Below, in pieces: positions 32,590-41,599 of a stretch of 64,000 nt of DNA; position 1 is the first letter of the stretch, and each line of letters begins with the position of its first letter. Below the pieces are notes generated by a model that saw only the letters and a program-made list of their open reading frames with translations, made no database searches and was not told the DNA's origin. The DNA comes from an uncultured Aquimarina sp. (GTDB lineage Bacteria; Bacteroidota; Bacteroidia; Flavobacteriales; Flavobacteriaceae). The position numbers and the translations under genes were made by a program. Location of the stretch: assembly GCA_947503135.1 (NCBI GenBank), contig CANNCQ010000009.1, forward strand, positions 1 through 64,000. The letters are read 5' to 3'.

Positions 32590-33060
32590 ATGAAAACAAA
32601 AACACAAACGGTAAATATTCAAAATAAGAAAGCAAGATTTGAATATGAAATTTTTGATAAATATACCGCTGGTATAGTTTTGCGAGGTACTGAAATAAAA
32701 GCTATTCGCGAGGGTAAAGCAAGTATTGCTGAGAGTTTTTGTGAATTTAATGATCGCGGTGAATTGTTTGTTATTAATATGACCATTCAAGAATATTCTC
32801 ACGCGACGTACTTTAATCACAATCCTAAATCTGAGAGGAAATTGCTTCTCAATAAAAAAGAATTACGGAAATTAGAAAAAGAAGTTTCAATTAAGGGGTT
32901 AACTATAGTACCTTTAAAAGTTTTTACTACAGATAAGGGGTTTGCTAAAATGATAGTGGCTTTAGCCAAAGGTAAAAAGCTTTATGATAAACGAGAAACC
33001 ATAAAAGATCGAGATAATCAAAAAGATTTAGCGAGATTGAAAAAGAATTTTAACTCATAG
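32590..33060 (+). CDS. smpB: SsrA-binding protein
   Basis: Binds tmRNA and delivers it to stalled ribosomes for trans-translation. The 156-residue protein has the SmpB beta-barrel with NKKARFEYEIFDKYTAGIVLRGTEIKAIREGKASIAESF, the tmRNA-contacting face, and a C-terminal basic tail beginning KGKKLYDKRETIKDRD that reaches into the decoding centre. Length and order are normal. Its position between the sensor kinase and a small lipoprotein carries no obvious functional link. No tmRNA gene (ssrA) is visible in the window. Confidence 0.94.
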   Translation: MKTKTQTVNIQNKKARFEYEIFDKYTAGIVLRGTEIKAIREGKASIAESFCEFNDRGELFVINMTIQEYSHATYFNHNPKSERKLLLNKKELRKLEKEVSIKGLTIVPLKVFTTDKGFAKMIVALAKGKKLYDKRETIKDRDNQKDLARLKKNFNS

Positions 33061-33138
33061 GTTAAATTAATACAGATTTAAACAAAAGCATATTGATAAA
33101 TGTTTATATTTATAAGTGTAACTGAAAATTAATAGATC

Positions 33139-33339
33139 ATGAATAAGGTAATTTTATTATTTGTAATGACCAGTCTCTTTGTGATATCTTGTGTAGATAA
33201 AAAAGCAGTAAAAACAGAAACAACAGAAATAAAACAAAAAGTAGAATCTGTTTCTGAAGAAATTAAAAACGATTTAATGTCTATAGATAATGAGGTGAAA
33301 GAGCTGGAAAAAGACATTGAAGAGTTAGATAATTTATAA
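33139..33339 (+). CDS. Small coiled-coil lipoprotein
   Basis: A 66-residue protein with a lipoprotein signal (MNKVILLFVMTSLFVISC; cysteine at position 18) and an acidic helical remainder (KQKVESVSEEIKNDLMSIDN, then VKELEKDIEELDNL) with a heptad pattern. It ends 10 nt before the next gene, a secreted coiled-coil protein, so both may form one envelope-associated unit. No family name is recognised. Confidence 0.7.
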   Translation: MNKVILLFVMTSLFVISCVDKKAVKTETTEIKQKVESVSEEIKNDLMSIDNEVKELEKDIEELDNL

Positions 33340-33349
33340 AAAGAAAGAG

Positions 33350-34078
33350 ATGAAGATTACAAGAAAAATAGCTGTATTAATAGCCCTTGTTGGAATGATG
33401 CTATCTGCGGTAGCTCAAAAACCAGTTAAAGAAGGAAAAGAATTCAAAGGAAAGGCAAAGGGAGAGCTGAAAAGACAAGAAGCTAAATTGAAGAAAGAAG
33501 AAATGAAGCTTCAAAAAGAGCAAATAAAGGCTAAACGTGAGGTATTAAAAACTCAGCGCGAACAGGTAAAAGGAAAACGAGAAGAGATAAAGCAAACGAA
33601 AAAAGAATTAAAAGAAGGACGTAAAGCTATTCTAGGTGAGCATCAAGAGAAAATGAAAAACATGTCTGCTGAAGAAAAAAAGGCTTATTTATCTTCTAAC
33701 CCGGAATTAAAAGACAAGCTCAAAGAATATAATAAAAAAACGAAGGACGAGAGGCAAGAGTTGAAGGAGCAAAGAATAGAATTAAAAAACGACCGTTTAA
33801 ATGAAGTAGAAAACAAAATTTCTAATAAAAAAGAAAAATTGGATTTATACAATAAAAAAAGGACTCAAGGTCTCGATAAAATAAATAAAATAAAAGAACG
33901 ATTAACGCGACAAAAAGAAGCGGGAGAAATTACAGTAGAACAGTATAATGAAAAAATGAAAAAAGTCTCCTTAGTTGAAGAAAAAATTAAAAAGCACACA
34001 GAAAGAATAAATAAAATAAAATTGGATTTGAAAGCTAAGGAAGAAAAGCTAAAAGAATTAAACCTCACAAAGGGGTAA
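33350..34078 (+). CDS. Secreted, highly charged coiled-coil protein
   Basis: A 242-residue exported protein with signal peptide MKITRKIAVLIALVGMMLSAVAQ. The rest is about 60 percent Lys, Glu, Arg and Gln with long helical runs, for example KKEEMKLQKEQIKAKREVLK and KINKIKERLTRQKEAGEI. EKMKNMSAEEKKAYLSSNPEL is the only less repetitive segment. No enzyme motif is seen. A periplasmic structural or binding role is possible. The pair with the preceding small lipoprotein (10 nt) points to joint function. Confidence 0.7.
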   Translation: MKITRKIAVLIALVGMMLSAVAQKPVKEGKEFKGKAKGELKRQEAKLKKEEMKLQKEQIKAKREVLKTQREQVKGKREEIKQTKKELKEGRKAILGEHQEKMKNMSAEEKKAYLSSNPELKDKLKEYNKKTKDERQELKEQRIELKNDRLNEVENKISNKKEKLDLYNKKRTQGLDKINKIKERLTRQKEAGEITVEQYNEKMKKVSLVEEKIKKHTERINKIKLDLKAKEEKLKELNLTKG

Positions 34079-34107
34079 CATATTCAAGAGTTATGAGTTT
34101 TTGGAGT

Positions 34108-34139
34108 AAAAGGATTTAGCATAAAAGTTGAATCCTTTT
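34108..34139 (+). terminator. Terminator after the coiled-coil gene
   Basis: AAAAGGATT pairs with AATCCTTTT across a 14-nt loop, followed by CTTTTGC. It is 29 nt after the stop codon. The T run is short, so strength is uncertain. Confidence 0.55.
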
Positions 34140-34197
34140 CTTTTGCTTAAACTTGTAAGTAAATTTAGGCAGTAATAGATATTACCAAAATTGTATA

Positions 34198-34205
34198 TAA
34201 ATTTG
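34198..34205 (+). promoter_or_regulatory. Candidate -7 element of tilS
   Basis: TAAATTTG is an exact TAnnTTTG and lies 7 nt before the ATG of tilS, so the leader would be very short. No TTG is at the usual -33 distance. Confidence 0.4.
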
Positions 34206-34212
34206 TTACAGG

Positions 34213-35538
34213 ATGCGTATTCGATTTAAACAACATGTATTAAATAATTTCCCTCGATTTCAAGAGCGGAAAGTAGGTATTGCTATAAGTGGGGGTGTAG
34301 ATAGTGTGGTCTTGGCTCAGCTTTGTTATTCTTTAAATTTAGATATTACATTATTACATTGTAACTTTCAATTACGTGGTGATGCTAGTGATGGGGATCA
34401 GGCATTTGTAAAACACCTATCGAAAACACTAAAAGTGCCTTTTGTTACTACTGCGTTTGACACATCTGCTTATGTAAATGAGCATAAAGTTTCAATACAG
34501 GTTGCAGCGAGAGAGTTAAGATATAAATGGTTTAAAAAAATGGCCAAATTATATCATTTAGAGGTTGTGTTAACAGCACATCATGCAGATGATAATTTAG
34601 AAACTTTTTTGATTAACCTTTCGCGAGGCTCAGGTTTGGAGGGATTAACAGGAATCCCGAAAATAAATAATATATATCAAAGGCCTTTGTTACCATTCTC
34701 GAAAAAAGAAATAATAGCTTTCGCTGAAAAAAATAACCTTTCATGGCGAGAAGATGTCAGTAATCAAGATTCTAAGTATTTAAGAAATAAGATAAGACAT
34801 GAGGTAGTACCTTCATTAAAAGAAGCGAATTCAAGTTTACTGAGTAACTTTACTAAATCAATAAGCTATCTGCAACAAAGCCAAGATGTGGTTGTGGATT
34901 ATATTGATAAAGTTAAAAAAGATATTTTGTTTAAAGCCCCCTCAATTAAAGGATTCAAACTATCTATTGAAAATTTAAAAAAAGAGCGACATTATCAATT
35001 AGTGTTGTTTGAAATTTTAAAGCCATTTAAATTTACAGCATGGAATGATATTAATGATTTGGTAGAAGCTCAATCGGGGAAAAAAGTAATTTCAAATAAA
35101 TATACCTTACTTAAGGATAGGGATTATTTGTTGCTTTATCCTAATGCTACGAAAACAGAGAAGCTAATAGTTGTAGGTAAAGAGGATGTTGAGATTTCAA
35201 TTTCTGAAAATGAATTACTTTTGATAAGTGATTTTAAAACAACAGCAAAACCTAGTAAAAATAAAATAACTTTAGATTTAAATAAATTAAACTTTCCGCT
35301 AACTGTAAGGAAATGGAGACAGGGTGACTATTTTTATCCTGTAGGGATGACAGGGAAGAAAAAAATAAGCAAGTTTTTTAAAGATAAGAAGTTTTCAATT
35401 CCAGAAAAAGATAATATATGGTTGCTTTGTTCGGAGGGTGAAGTAGTTTGGGTTGTAAATCAAAGAGTAGATAGAAGATTTGTTAGCGAAGAAGCAGTAG
35501 AAAAAATTACAATTGAATTTAAAAGGGTTGAAAGTTAA
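34213..35538 (+). CDS. tilS: tRNA(Ile)-lysidine synthase
   Basis: Modifies C34 of tRNA-Ile (CAU) to lysidine with ATP and lysine, which changes its codon reading and charging. The N-terminal PP-loop is GIAISGGVDSVVLAQL, and TAHHADDNLETFLINLSRGSGLEGLTGIP is the family signature. The C-terminal part has LTVRKWRQGDYFYPVGMTGKKKISKFFKDKKF, matching the TilS C-terminal domain that grips the acceptor stem. It has 441 residues, a normal length. The gene lies alone upstream of dsbD, with a 40-nt gap. Confidence 0.95.
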   Translation: MRIRFKQHVLNNFPRFQERKVGIAISGGVDSVVLAQLCYSLNLDITLLHCNFQLRGDASDGDQAFVKHLSKTLKVPFVTTAFDTSAYVNEHKVSIQVAARELRYKWFKKMAKLYHLEVVLTAHHADDNLETFLINLSRGSGLEGLTGIPKINNIYQRPLLPFSKKEIIAFAEKNNLSWREDVSNQDSKYLRNKIRHEVVPSLKEANSSLLSNFTKSISYLQQSQDVVVDYIDKVKKDILFKAPSIKGFKLSIENLKKERHYQLVLFEILKPFKFTAWNDINDLVEAQSGKKVISNKYTLLKDRDYLLLYPNATKTEKLIVVGKEDVEISISENELLLISDFKTTAKPSKNKITLDLNKLNFPLTVRKWRQGDYFYPVGMTGKKKISKFFKDKKFSIPEKDNIWLLCSEGEVVWVVNQRVDRRFVSEEAVEKITIEFKRVES

Positions 35539-35578
35539 ATGTTACTTTCACGTAGTACCATATTAATAAGTTAGCTTT

Positions 35579-37555
35579 ATGAGTAAGAAAATAAGTATTA
35601 GTATCCTGTTTTTACTGAGTTTATTTAGTTTGCAAGCGCAAATTTCTGACCCAGTAATTTGGAGTGCAACATCTAAAAAGTTGCAGGATAATATACATGA
35701 AATTACTGTTACAGCTAAGGTTGAAGATCATTGGCATATCTACAGTCAATATTTAAATGAAGATGATGGGCCAATTGCAACCGAAATAGGTTTTAAAGCT
35801 AAAGGGATTGAGCTTTTGGGGAAAACAAAAGAGCCTAAAGGAATTACAGCTTTTGATAAAACCTTTGAAATGGAAATCACTTACCATGAAGGAGAAGTAG
35901 ATTTTAAACAAAAAATAAAAACGAACTCTGATTTTAAAGACCCGGTTGAGGTTACGACGTTTTTTATGGTATGTGATGATGAAAAATGTCTTCCTCCAGA
36001 AGAGAAAAAATTAGTGGTTAACCTTTTAGGAGCTTCGGAAAATCAAGTTGTTTTAACGAATACAAATTTAAGTGAACGAGATTTAGAGCTGTCAAAAAAA
36101 TTACAATTAGGGATTAAGTCTACCGAAGAATTTAAGATTTCTGAAACAGCAAAAAAGAGTTTGTGGAGTCTTTTCTTTTTAGGATTTATAGGTGGTTTTA
36201 TAGCATTATTAACGCCTTGTGTATTTCCAATGATACCACTAACAGTATCTTTTTTTTCTCATAGTTCGGGAAGTTCCAAAGGAGGAGTTGTTAAAGCGTT
36301 GATGTATGGATTTTTTATAGTGATTACTTATATTTTAGTAAGTGTTCCATTTCATTTATTAGATTCGGTAAATCCAGATATATTAAATAATGTTTCTACA
36401 AATTCGTGGTTAAATATTTCGTTCTTTATAATATTTGTTTTTTTTGCTATTTCATTTTTTGGTTATTTTGAAATCACATTGCCTTCAAAGTGGAGTAATG
36501 CTATGGATTCAAAAGCCACACAGCTAGGTGGTGGGTTAGGAGTGTTTTTTATGGCTCTTACTCTAGTGTTAGTTTCGTTTTCTTGTACAGGTCCTATTTT
36601 GGGATCTTTGCTAGGGGGTTCTTTAACTAATGACGGAGGAGCTATTCAATTAACTTATGGTTTAGCTGGTTTTGGATTGGCTTTAGCGCTACCATTTGCA
36701 TTTTTTGCTTTATTTCCAAATTTATTAAAAAAACTACCCAAAAGTGGGGGGTGGATGACGACAGTAAAAGTAGTTCTTGGTTTTGTGGAATTGGCTTTTG
36801 CATTGAAGTTTTTGTCAAATGCGGATTTGGTTCAGCATTGGGGGCTGCTTAAAAGAGAGGTTTTTGTGGGGCTTTGGATTATTATAGCACTTGGATTAGC
36901 AGCGTATTTATTTGGATTGTTTCGATTTCCTCATGATGCACCAAACCAAAAAATTAGTGGTGCGCGTAAAATATTAGCTTTAGTAGTATTAGCATTTGCG
37001 GGATATTTGGTTCCTGGTTTACTTAAAACAGAAGAAGCAAATTTGAAATTGTTAAGTGGTTTCCCTCCTCCAATGGTTTACAGTATTTATAAAGACCAGT
37101 CTAAATCGTTTAGTGCACATTCTTACACAGATTTTTACGAAGGTTTAGCAGAAGCCAAGAAACAGCAAAAACCAATATTAATAGACTTTACAGGTTGGGC
37201 TTGTGTAAATTGTCGTAAAATGGAAGAAAATGTATGGAGTGACCCTAAGATTAAACAAATTCTAGAAAATGAAGTGATTTTGATTTCTTTGTACGTGGAT
37301 GATAGAAAAGAACTTCCCAAAGAAGAGCAGTTTAGTTTTTTGTACCCAGAAACAAATAATGTAAAGAAAATTAATACGGTAGGAAACAAATGGGCTACGT
37401 TTCAAACCATTAATTTTAAAAATAATTCACAACCGTATTATGTGTTGATGAATCAGGATTTTCAATTGCTTCAACAACCAGTAGGTAATACTCCAAATAA
37501 AATAGAATACTACAATTGGCTTGTTGACGGTTTGAAGAATTATTCAATAAAATAA
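35579..37555 (+). CDS. dsbD: Thiol:disulfide interchange protein DsbD
   Basis: Carries reducing power from cytoplasmic thioredoxin across the inner membrane. The 658-residue protein starts with a signal peptide (ISILFLLSLFSLQAQ) and an N-terminal alpha domain with cysteines in FFMVCDDEKCLPPEE. A central membrane domain of about eight helices has the conserved cysteine in LLTPCVFPMIPLTV and the second in LVSFSCTGPILGS. A C-terminal thioredoxin domain has the active site DFTGWACVNCRKMEE. All three redox centres are therefore present. Likely clients are periplasmic disulfide isomerases or cytochrome c maturation factors, which are not encoded here. Confidence 0.94.
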   Translation: MSKKISISILFLLSLFSLQAQISDPVIWSATSKKLQDNIHEITVTAKVEDHWHIYSQYLNEDDGPIATEIGFKAKGIELLGKTKEPKGITAFDKTFEMEITYHEGEVDFKQKIKTNSDFKDPVEVTTFFMVCDDEKCLPPEEKKLVVNLLGASENQVVLTNTNLSERDLELSKKLQLGIKSTEEFKISETAKKSLWSLFFLGFIGGFIALLTPCVFPMIPLTVSFFSHSSGSSKGGVVKALMYGFFIVITYILVSVPFHLLDSVNPDILNNVSTNSWLNISFFIIFVFFAISFFGYFEITLPSKWSNAMDSKATQLGGGLGVFFMALTLVLVSFSCTGPILGSLLGGSLTNDGGAIQLTYGLAGFGLALALPFAFFALFPNLLKKLPKSGGWMTTVKVVLGFVELAFALKFLSNADLVQHWGLLKREVFVGLWIIIALGLAAYLFGLFRFPHDAPNQKISGARKILALVVLAFAGYLVPGLLKTEEANLKLLSGFPPPMVYSIYKDQSKSFSAHSYTDFYEGLAEAKKQQKPILIDFTGWACVNCRKMEENVWSDPKIKQILENEVILISLYVDDRKELPKEEQFSFLYPETNNVKKINTVGNKWATFQTINFKNNSQPYYVLMNQDFQLLQQPVGNTPNKIEYYNWLVDGLKNYSIK

Positions 37556-37729
37556 GCTTAATTTTATGAGGTTTCCTTTTGTCGATAATTCAAGAAAAAT
37601 AAAACTATAAAGTTGTTATTTCATTGTATTTTCTTTAACGAATTAAAGGATTTGCTGTAAAAAACACAATTCGAAAATCGAAAACGTTTGAGATATTGAA
37701 GTAAATTAGGTTATTACGTACAATTAGAA

Positions 37730-37737
37730 TATTTTTG
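37730..37737 (+). promoter_or_regulatory. Candidate -7 element of pfkA
   Basis: TATTTTTG fits TAnnTTTG, 6 nt before the ATG at 37744. It overlaps an in-frame TTG, which argues against that TTG as the start. A -33 element is not clear. Confidence 0.4.
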
Positions 37738-37743
37738 GCACCA

Positions 37744-38730
37744 ATGGCAAAAAAAATCAACAAAATAGGTGTACTAACATCAGGAGGAGATGCTCCAGGG
37801 ATGAACGCTGCAATTCGTGCTGTAGTTAGGGCATGTGATAATTATGGTGTTGGATGTGTTGGTATTTATGAAGGGTACAGGGGATTAATGGAAAATAACA
37901 TAATCGAACTAGGCCCTCGATCAGTAGCTAATACTATAAACAGAGGAGGTACATTTTTGCGCTCTGCACGATGTTTAGAATTTATTCAGCCTGAAGGAAG
38001 AGTAGTAGCACACGGTAATTTAATTAAAAATAACATCGATGCATTAGTTGTTATTGGAGGTGATGGAAGTTTTACAGGAGCTTTAAAGTTAAATGATGAA
38101 TTTAATTTTCCAGTGGTTGGTATTCCAGGAACTATAGATAATGATATTAATGGAACAGATTATACGATAGGATACGACACAGCTTTAAATACTGTTGTGG
38201 AGGCTATCGACAAAATTAGAGACACTGCAAGTTCGCACAATCGATTATTTCTAGTAGAGGTAATGGGACGTGATGCAGGAGATATTGCGATTAGTGCTGG
38301 TATTGGTGGTGGAGCTGAAGAAATTTTGATTCCAGAGAAGAAAGATTTTAGTATTCAACGATTAATAGAATCTTTGGATCATAGCCACGAAACAGGGAAA
38401 ACTTCAAGTATTGTTGTAGTAGCCGAGGGGAAAACAGGAATGAGCATTATGGAAATGCGCGATTATGTAAATGAGCATAGACCAGAATACGATGTGCGTG
38501 TAAGTGTTTTAGGACATATGCAACGAGGAGGATCTCCAACTTGTTTTGATAGAGTGCTAGCAAGTAAGCTAGGAGTAGCTGCTGTTGATGCAATAATGAG
38601 CAATAAAACAAATGTAATGGTAGGAGTAAGTCATAGAAACCCAATCTATGTAGATCTTAACGTTGCTTTAAATAAGAATAGAAAATTAGATACCGAATTG
38701 CTTAGAGTAGCAGATATCGTGTCTAAATAA
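37744..38730 (+). CDS. pfkA: ATP-dependent 6-phosphofructokinase
   Basis: Phosphorylates fructose 6-phosphate to the 1,6-bisphosphate in glycolysis. The family motifs are in order: GVLTSGGDAPGMNAAIR (ATP loop), VVIGGDGSFTGA, then GIPGTIDNDINGTDYTIGYDTA with the catalytic TIDND and VEVMGRDAGDIAI. HMQRGGSPTCFDRV closes the substrate site. It has 328 residues from the ATG at 37744, normal for a homotetrameric bacterial enzyme. An in-frame TTG nine bases upstream lies in the predicted promoter. It forms a transcription unit with gapA, 31 nt downstream. Confidence 0.96.
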   Translation: MAKKINKIGVLTSGGDAPGMNAAIRAVVRACDNYGVGCVGIYEGYRGLMENNIIELGPRSVANTINRGGTFLRSARCLEFIQPEGRVVAHGNLIKNNIDALVVIGGDGSFTGALKLNDEFNFPVVGIPGTIDNDINGTDYTIGYDTALNTVVEAIDKIRDTASSHNRLFLVEVMGRDAGDIAISAGIGGGAEEILIPEKKDFSIQRLIESLDHSHETGKTSSIVVVAEGKTGMSIMEMRDYVNEHRPEYDVRVSVLGHMQRGGSPTCFDRVLASKLGVAAVDAIMSNKTNVMVGVSHRNPIYVDLNVALNKNRKLDTELLRVADIVSK

Positions 38731-38740
38731 AGAGAATTAA

Positions 38741-39763
<1,023 letters not shown>

Positions 39764-39772
39764 TAAATATTT

Positions 39773-39808
39773 AAAAACCCTATATTTTATTTAAAATGTA
39801 GGGTTTTT
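39773..39808 (+). terminator. Terminator of pfkA-gapA
   Basis: AAAAACCCTA (39773-39782) pairs with TAGGGTTTTT (39799-39808), extended by ATTTT/AAAAT with one T-G pair, followed by a T run. It lies 9 nt after the stop codon. Confidence 0.85.
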
Positions 39809-39859
39809 TGTTTTTTATTGCGACGGTGTCGTATTTTCAATTCTTAACATAATTATTGT

Positions 39860-40720
39860 ATGATTTTATTAGCGGATGGGGGATCCACAAAATGCGATTG
39901 GATACTATTAGATGAAAAAGGCGAGCAAGTCTTAAAAACAAGAACTCAAGGTTTAAACCCTGCTGTTTTTAAAGAAAGTGTTCTTGAAGAGCGATTGAAA
40001 GCTAACGAAGATATAAAGACATACAAGGATAAAATTAAAAATGTTCATTTTTATGGTGCAGGTTGCGGTACAGCAGGTCCTACAGCTATATTAGAGAAAA
40101 TAATGAAAGCTTACTTTACATCGTCCGAAGTGATGGTGAAAGAAGATATGGTGGCTGCAGTTTTCGCAGCAACTACAGAACCTGGTATTGTTTGTATTCT
40201 AGGGACAGGATCAAATAGTTGTTACTACGATGGCGATAACATACATATGGAGGTGGAATCCTTGGGATACATTTTGATGGATGAAGCTAGTGGGAACTAC
40301 TTTGGGAAACGTTTAATTAGAGATTATTATTACAAACGAATGCCAAAATCTATAGCAGACGAATTTGAGAAACGATACGATCTTTCTCCTGATGCTGTAA
40401 AGAAAAACATATATCAAGAAGAAAATCCCAACACATATTTAGCCAACTTTGCGGAGTTTATATTTACTAGTGAAGAACGTAATGGATATTTCTACTTATT
40501 AATTACTGAAGGTATTAAGAAGTTTGTTGAAAACAGAGTAATGTGTTTCCCCGAAGCACAGAGTGTACCTATTCATTTTATTGGATCAATAGCGCACTTT
40601 AGCCAAGATATTATAAAAGATGCTTTGTTGCCTTATCACTTAACATTAGGTAATATTGTTCGCCGTCCTATTGATGGTATTATTGAATATTATAGAAATA
40701 AAATACTTTCTGAAGCTTAA
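39860..40720 (+). CDS. BadF/BadG-type ATPase, N-acetylglucosamine-kinase-like
   Basis: A 286-residue member of the acetate/sugar-kinase/Hsc70 superfamily. Phosphate loop 1 is LLADGGSTKCDWILLD, phosphate loop 2 is VCILGTGSNSCYYDG, and IHFIGSIAHFSQDIIKDAL gives the adenosine-site part. LIEES-like family sequences such as VESLGYILMDEASGNYFGKRLI match N-acetylglucosamine and MurNAc kinases of this superfamily. The substrate is not proven; amino-sugar recycling is a reasonable guess. It follows the glycolytic operon and its terminator, with 96 nt between, so it has its own promoter. Confidence 0.85.
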   Translation: MILLADGGSTKCDWILLDEKGEQVLKTRTQGLNPAVFKESVLEERLKANEDIKTYKDKIKNVHFYGAGCGTAGPTAILEKIMKAYFTSSEVMVKEDMVAAVFAATTEPGIVCILGTGSNSCYYDGDNIHMEVESLGYILMDEASGNYFGKRLIRDYYYKRMPKSIADEFEKRYDLSPDAVKKNIYQEENPNTYLANFAEFIFTSEERNGYFYLLITEGIKKFVENRVMCFPEAQSVPIHFIGSIAHFSQDIIKDALLPYHLTLGNIVRRPIDGIIEYYRNKILSEA

Positions 40721-40743
40721 TTTTTAGAGCGTTTATCATAAAT

Positions 40744-40775
40744 AAAGGGGATCCCATATTAATGGTGTCCCCTTT
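40744..40775 (+). terminator. Terminator of the BadF-type kinase gene
   Basis: AAAGGGGA pairs with TCCCCTTT, with an inner CCAT/ATGG, followed by GTTTATTT. It lies between two convergent genes and may serve both. Confidence 0.8.
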
Positions 40776-40810
40776 GTTTATTTAACAGTATTTTGTTAAG
40801 GTTACGGTGT

Positions 40811-41266
40811 TTATACTCCAAATTGTTTTAAATGATGGTTAAGGTGCTTATAAAAGAGGTTGTTCCATTCGGTGCTGCTCATTGCTCCAAAAGATAAATT
40901 GTCCAAACCTTCAAAATGATTTTTTCCTAATTGCTGTGTTTTGTCTATATAAGCAATCATTCGGTTTTTTTCAATTTCAAAATTCTTAGAATCAGCAATT
41001 TTAAAATCGGGGGCTGTAGGACTGTTTTTTTTGAAAGGCTTTGAGCCAACAATAATAGGTTTTAAAAATGTTTTTAAAACCCACTTTTTTATACCCTTCG
41101 GTTTTTTAAATTTAGTAGGTTCGTAAGTCATTTCATAGGCTACGTTACAATGTGCTAGCATTTGACTTGCATTCATTTTACCCCATTGTGGCTGAGATTC
41201 ATTTTTTAAATTATTTATACGACTTTTTAATTCTTGAGTGTCTTCTGCATTAAATACATTTTTCAT
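40811..41266 (-). CDS. DUF1569 family protein (DinB-like fold)
   Basis: A 151-residue soluble protein of the DUF1569 type, a four-helix DinB-like bundle. The first metal-binding-like histidine occurs in MNASQMLAHCNVAYEMTYEP, and the C-terminal pair in LFYKHLNHHLKQFGV. The residues resemble a metal site as in DinB/YfiT, but the function is unknown. PIIVGSKPFKKNSPTAPDF is a family-like central stretch. It is convergent with the BadF-type kinase gene and monocistronic. Confidence 0.78.
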   Translation of the reverse strand: MKNVFNAEDTQELKSRINNLKNESQPQWGKMNASQMLAHCNVAYEMTYEPTKFKKPKGIKKWVLKTFLKPIIVGSKPFKKNSPTAPDFKIADSKNFEIEKNRMIAYIDKTQQLGKNHFEGLDNLSFGAMSSTEWNNLFYKHLNHHLKQFGV

Positions 41267-41599
41267 TAGTTATTTTTTTTAATTAATAAAGGAGTTACTT
41301 CTTCTGAAATTTAATAAAATTCAGAAATTAAAATTATGTATAATTTTTTGGTATTCAGCTTAACCGGTGTAATAATAACTTATTGCTTAAATAAATTAAA
41401 GTTATTTAAGTAATTGTAATGTTAGTGGTTAGGCTTAGTATAATGAAAACTTATGTATAAGGTAATACTTGTAGTTTAATTGGTTAGATTGACAGTTGTG
41501 CTGTATTGCCAGTAAGCTAAATAAGTAGTAAGCCTAAGTTTAAAATAAACTTAGGCTTACTACTTATTTTTAAATGTTTAGGAATACTTAAAGCAGAAA
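41267..41599. other. 333-nt intergenic region with AT-rich dyads
   Basis: It holds the promoter region of the minus-strand DUF1569 gene and the terminator of the next gene at 41519-41569. Two other inverted repeats are TTCTGAA/TTCAGAA (41302-41326) and CTTAAATAA/TTATTTAAG (41386-41410). I see no ORF or RNA gene. Confidence 0.55.
41519..41569 (-). terminator. Very long perfect hairpin terminator
   Basis: The arms 41519-41542 and 41546-41569 are perfectly complementary over 24 bp around a 3-nt AAA loop. A and T tracts lie outside. It lies 30 nt after the stop of the 484-residue minus-strand gene, as a bidirectional terminator would. Confidence 0.8.

Noticed and set aside
41281-41599. Possible small RNA or tRNA in the AT-rich gap
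   Set aside because: Only short AT-rich inverted repeats and one terminator; no cloverleaf or conserved RNA shape is seen.
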